Assembly (NCBI GenBank): GCA_018812525.1 | Contig: JAHJDE010000064.1 | Coordinates: 1 to 32,057, forward strand | Direction of reading: 5' to 3' | Length of the DNA stretch: 32,057 nucleotides | DNA from: Gammaproteobacteria bacterium | GTDB lineage: Bacteria > Pseudomonadota > Gammaproteobacteria > Chromatiales > Chromatiaceae | Notes under the pieces: generated by a model | Database searches by the model: none | What the model was told of the DNA's origin: nothing | The model's input: only the letters and a program-made list of their open reading frames with translations | Shown here: positions 30,332-32,057 of the stretch, in pieces | Position numbering within the stretch: position 1 is the first letter of the stretch | How the letters are laid out: each line of letters opens with the position of its first letter | Made by a program: the position numbers and the translations under genes

Positions 30332-30353
30332 AACATAACATTGGCGTTAGGTT
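30332..30353 (+). other. Collapsed attC-like site (b)
   Basis: R'' AACATAAC (30332-30339) is the exact complement of the R' GTTATGTT that begins this cassette at 29770. R' GTTAGGTT (30346-30353) follows after only six bases. The hairpin arms of a normal attC are absent, so the site looks like an internal deletion. Confidence 0.6.
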
Positions 30354-30394
30354 CCAAAGCTAAGTAGGGTTATTCCAAAAGGAGATAACATACA

Positions 30395-31006
30395 ATGTCA
30401 GTGGAATTTTGTAACCGCGTGGGAAAACGGTATTATCTTAAAGAAGGGAAAACCAAGACAGGAAAGCCTAGGTATTTTTTTTCGTCCAATCAAGAAGGAA
30501 AGGGAGAGGCTGTTAGCTCAATACCTGAAGGTTATGAAATTTATGAACACCCAGAAAATGCACAGGTATTCTTAAGGAAAATACAACCTCGACTTATTAC
30601 AGATATGGAAAAGCAATATGTAAAGAAATTACTAGACTCATTAAATAATACAAAGAGATACATCGTAGACTGCAAAAGCCGAACTTTGACTATCTATGAG
30701 TCAAGCACAGATAGTGAAAATTTAAAAAGTGTCTTTGGTAGCTTACTTGGAAATTATCCTATGCGTCCAGGTATCTCTGCTGATGATATGATGCCTACTC
30801 TAACCAAAATCACTGACCAACATTATACGGCGGTACTAAGATTTACTCTAGAAGACAAAGAAAGAAGGAAGTTTACTGCTGAACGTTTTTGCTTTAGAGG
30901 GTCGATAGATGACTGGATTTACGTATCTGGCCCAGACGATTTTAGGAATATAGTGAAGAAACATGCAAGCACTCTTGGGAAAGATGAGTTTTTCGAACAA
31001 TACTAA
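30395..31006 (+). CDS. Cassette-encoded hypothetical protein
   Basis: A 203-residue soluble, lysine-rich protein that I do not recognise. Landmarks are NRVGKRYYLKEGKTKTGKPRYFF at the start (split here as GKRYYLKEG and TGKPRYFFSS), FLRKIQPRLI in the middle and RFCFRGSIDDWIYV near the end. AAGGAG about ten bases before the ATG is a good ribosome-binding site. It is far more AT-rich than the first 27 kb. It is the sole gene of a cassette that starts with GTTAGGTT (30346) and ends with the complementary AACCTAAC (31014). No signal peptide or membrane segment is visible, and no function can be given. Confidence 0.8.
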   Translation: MSVEFCNRVGKRYYLKEGKTKTGKPRYFFSSNQEGKGEAVSSIPEGYEIYEHPENAQVFLRKIQPRLITDMEKQYVKKLLDSLNNTKRYIVDCKSRTLTIYESSTDSENLKSVFGSLLGNYPMRPGISADDMMPTLTKITDQHYTAVLRFTLEDKERRKFTAERFCFRGSIDDWIYVSGPDDFRNIVKKHASTLGKDEFFEQY

Positions 31007-31013
31007 CAAATAA

Positions 31014-31076
31014 AACCTAACAAAGACTTCCAGCCGCGCGCCAAAGGCGCGCGCGGCTGAAGTTTGCCGTTAGCGC
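31014..31076 (+). other. attC recombination site (c), complete
   Basis: R'' AACCTAAC (31014-31021) complements the cassette's first bases GTTAGGTT at 30346. R' GTTAGCGC is at 31069-31076. Between them CTTCCAGCCGCGCGCC pairs with GGCGCGCGCGGCTGAAG apart from an unpaired C and a GC-run slip, the expected imperfect hairpin. This is the clearest attC in the window. Confidence 0.82.
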
Positions 31077-31091
31077 AATAAGTCCTCAGCC

Positions 31092-31745
31092 ATGGCAAGA
31101 CAAAAACAGAAACTTACGTCCGCACAAAAGCGAGCGAGAAAGAAAGCAAAAGAGGAACGGCAACAAAAGTACACATGGGTCTTTATGAACGGTAAGCAGG
31201 TTAGATTGAAGCGCCCTGAGACAATTGATGGGCTGGAAGCGGAGGAATTTCTAAGAAATAACGCCGATCCAATCTGGCTCCATCAAAATGAAATGCGGGA
31301 ATACATGGACCAGGAAGAAGAACAGCTAAAGAATATAGAGGAATCGGGCTTGGATCTATACATTAACCACTATTGTGGCGAATGGGAAAATGAGGAAGGC
31401 CATTTCCTTCTTATAGAGCCAATCGATGAAGTGCATGTGCACGTAACGTATATGCAGTCTGCTGAAAAAGGTCCTCTGTTACGTCCATGGCTTAACAATA
31501 TGCCAGCTTCCATGATGATTGGCACCTGTCAAGAAGAAATTGACACCTCGTTGGACGTGGAGCTATCAAACCCGGGTGATCGATTTGTCCTCAATCTCGA
31601 TATTAGCTTTCAATTTGATGATTACAATACGATGTTGCAATCAATAATTCGCTATGAGGCAGATCGGCACTTTCAAAAATACTATCGTTTATTCGGCGCT
31701 TTGAAGCCATTCCGCAGAAAGAACTGGAATGGCGCTAACAAGTAG
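31092..31745 (+). CDS. Cassette-encoded hypothetical protein
   Basis: A 217-residue protein with a strongly basic N-terminus (LTSAQKRARKKAKEERQQK) and then VFMNGKQVRLKRPETIDGL, PIWLHQNEMREYM and YINHYCGEWENEEGHFLLIE. I do not recognise a domain. The basic start could bind nucleic acid, while the remainder is acidic and likely globular. No clear ribosome-binding site precedes the ATG, which is common for cassette genes. It is the only gene of a cassette starting at the R' box GTTAGCGC (31069). The matching R'' GCGCTAAC lies at 31732-31739, inside the last codons, with the stop at 31743-31745. Thus the coding end and the recombination site overlap. Confidence 0.78.
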   Translation: MARQKQKLTSAQKRARKKAKEERQQKYTWVFMNGKQVRLKRPETIDGLEAEEFLRNNADPIWLHQNEMREYMDQEEEQLKNIEESGLDLYINHYCGEWENEEGHFLLIEPIDEVHVHVTYMQSAEKGPLLRPWLNNMPASMMIGTCQEEIDTSLDVELSNPGDRFVLNLDISFQFDDYNTMLQSIIRYEADRHFQKYYRLFGALKPFRRKNWNGANK

Positions 31746-31770
31746 ATTCAACCGACGCCCAACTCTCCAG
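31732..31770 (+). other. Broken attC-like site (d), left half only
   Basis: R'' GCGCTAAC (31732-31739) is the exact complement of the R' box at 31069. The left arm GATTCAACCGACGCC follows. The expected right arm and R' box are not found; an unrelated palindrome begins at 31772, so the site seems interrupted. Confidence 0.6.
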
Positions 31771-31771
31771 G

Positions 31772-31882
31772 AAAAAGGGGACGTTACCCTTTTTTCTTCT
31801 GGAAGATGAATAAAAGGTGGGAAAAGGGAGGCGTCCCCTTTTCCTCCTTGGGGTCAGAGTATATTAAATCGGGTCTGATCCC
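31772..31882. repeat. Palindromic repeat debris before the final gene
   Basis: AAAAAGGGGACGTTACCCTTTTTT (31772-31795, given here as AAAAAGGG / CCCTTTTT around GACGTTA) is one inverted repeat. GGGGTCAGA and TCTGATCCC (31850-31882) form another, related to the GACCTGACCCC motif at 124-140 and 11701-11717. The 276-bp stretch 31746-32021 contains these and no gene I can support. Confidence 0.5.
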
Positions 31883-32021
31883 ATTATTCTGGCTGACGAG
31901 ATGGGCCAAGGCCCATATATTGCCCGGCTATGAGTTAACTGAACATTTATTTAGAAGAATAGTCATCTATAAACTATACTTCAATATAATCTGAATGAAG
32001 TGCGATTAGGAGAATGCAGTC

Positions 32022-32057
32022 ATGAGTGAAGAATGGCTAAGCGATGCGAGAAAGATA
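32022..32057 (+). CDS. Partial CDS, possibly transposase or HTH protein
   Basis: Only 12 codons (MSEEWLSDARKI) are inside the window. AGGAG about nine bases upstream makes this a convincing start. The sequence resembles the beginning of some IS630-like transposases with an N-terminal helix-turn-helix, but too little is visible to be sure. It is AT-rich like the cassette region before it. Confidence 0.5.
   Translation, partial: MSEEWLSDARKI

Noticed and set aside
1-32057. tRNA, rRNA or riboswitch genes
   Set aside because: No cloverleaf, rRNA segment or known riboswitch motif could be recognised by eye on either strand; a covariance search would be needed to exclude small RNAs.

Overview
The window looks like chromosomal DNA of a high-GC gammaproteobacterium, plausibly a purple sulfur bacterium or other member of the Chromatiales. 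This is inferred from base composition, the mix of families (many caspase, Ser/Thr kinase and FGE-like genes, DUF4384 proteins, Rpn and Uma2 nucleases) and the many dispersed palindromic repeats. No rRNA, tRNA or taxonomic marker gene is present, so the assignment is tentative. The last ~4 kb and one gene near 5.4-6.0 kb are much more AT-rich and look acquired.

Layout. (1) 0.2-4.1 kb, minus strand: an apparent operon of a sigma-factor-like protein, a membrane protein resembling an anti-sigma factor, and two exported DUF4384 proteins. (2) 4.3-11.6 kb: an Rpn-type nuclease gene, an AT-rich orphan gene, an exported caspase, a second caspase whose reading frame is split from an FGE-like domain at a C10 tract, a copy of part of the rpn gene held between palindromic repeats, an L,D-transpeptidase, a Uma2 nuclease and a small membrane-anchored protein. 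(3) 11.8-27.6 kb, minus strand: a long, mostly tightly spaced gene series. In transcription order it holds an exported protein, an NTF2-like/FGE-like protein (leader out of frame at a C9 tract), a PDZ-WD40-caspase, a caspase-TM-FHA protein, a TM pseudokinase, a kinase-TM-FGE protein, a kinase-TM protein, an SH3 protein, a small exported protein and a kinase-TM-PEGA-FGE protein. (4) 27.7-29.5 kb: a decayed M4 metalloprotease gene and a decayed transposase. (5) 29.5-32 kb: a string of integron-type gene cassettes (an orphan antitoxin, YefM/YoeB, two unknown proteins) with attC sites recognisable from matched R'/R'' boxes, ending in another transposase-like gene cut by the window edge.

Working model (inference): the FGE-like/PEGA domains face the periplasm and act as sensors, the kinases act in the cytoplasm, the FHA domain reads phosphothreonine in the cytoplasm, and that signal crosses the membrane to a periplasmic caspase. 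The C-terminal ends of two FGE-like domains have the codon pattern of diversity-generating-retroelement variable regions, which would make the sensors hypervariable. No reverse transcriptase or template repeat lies in the window.
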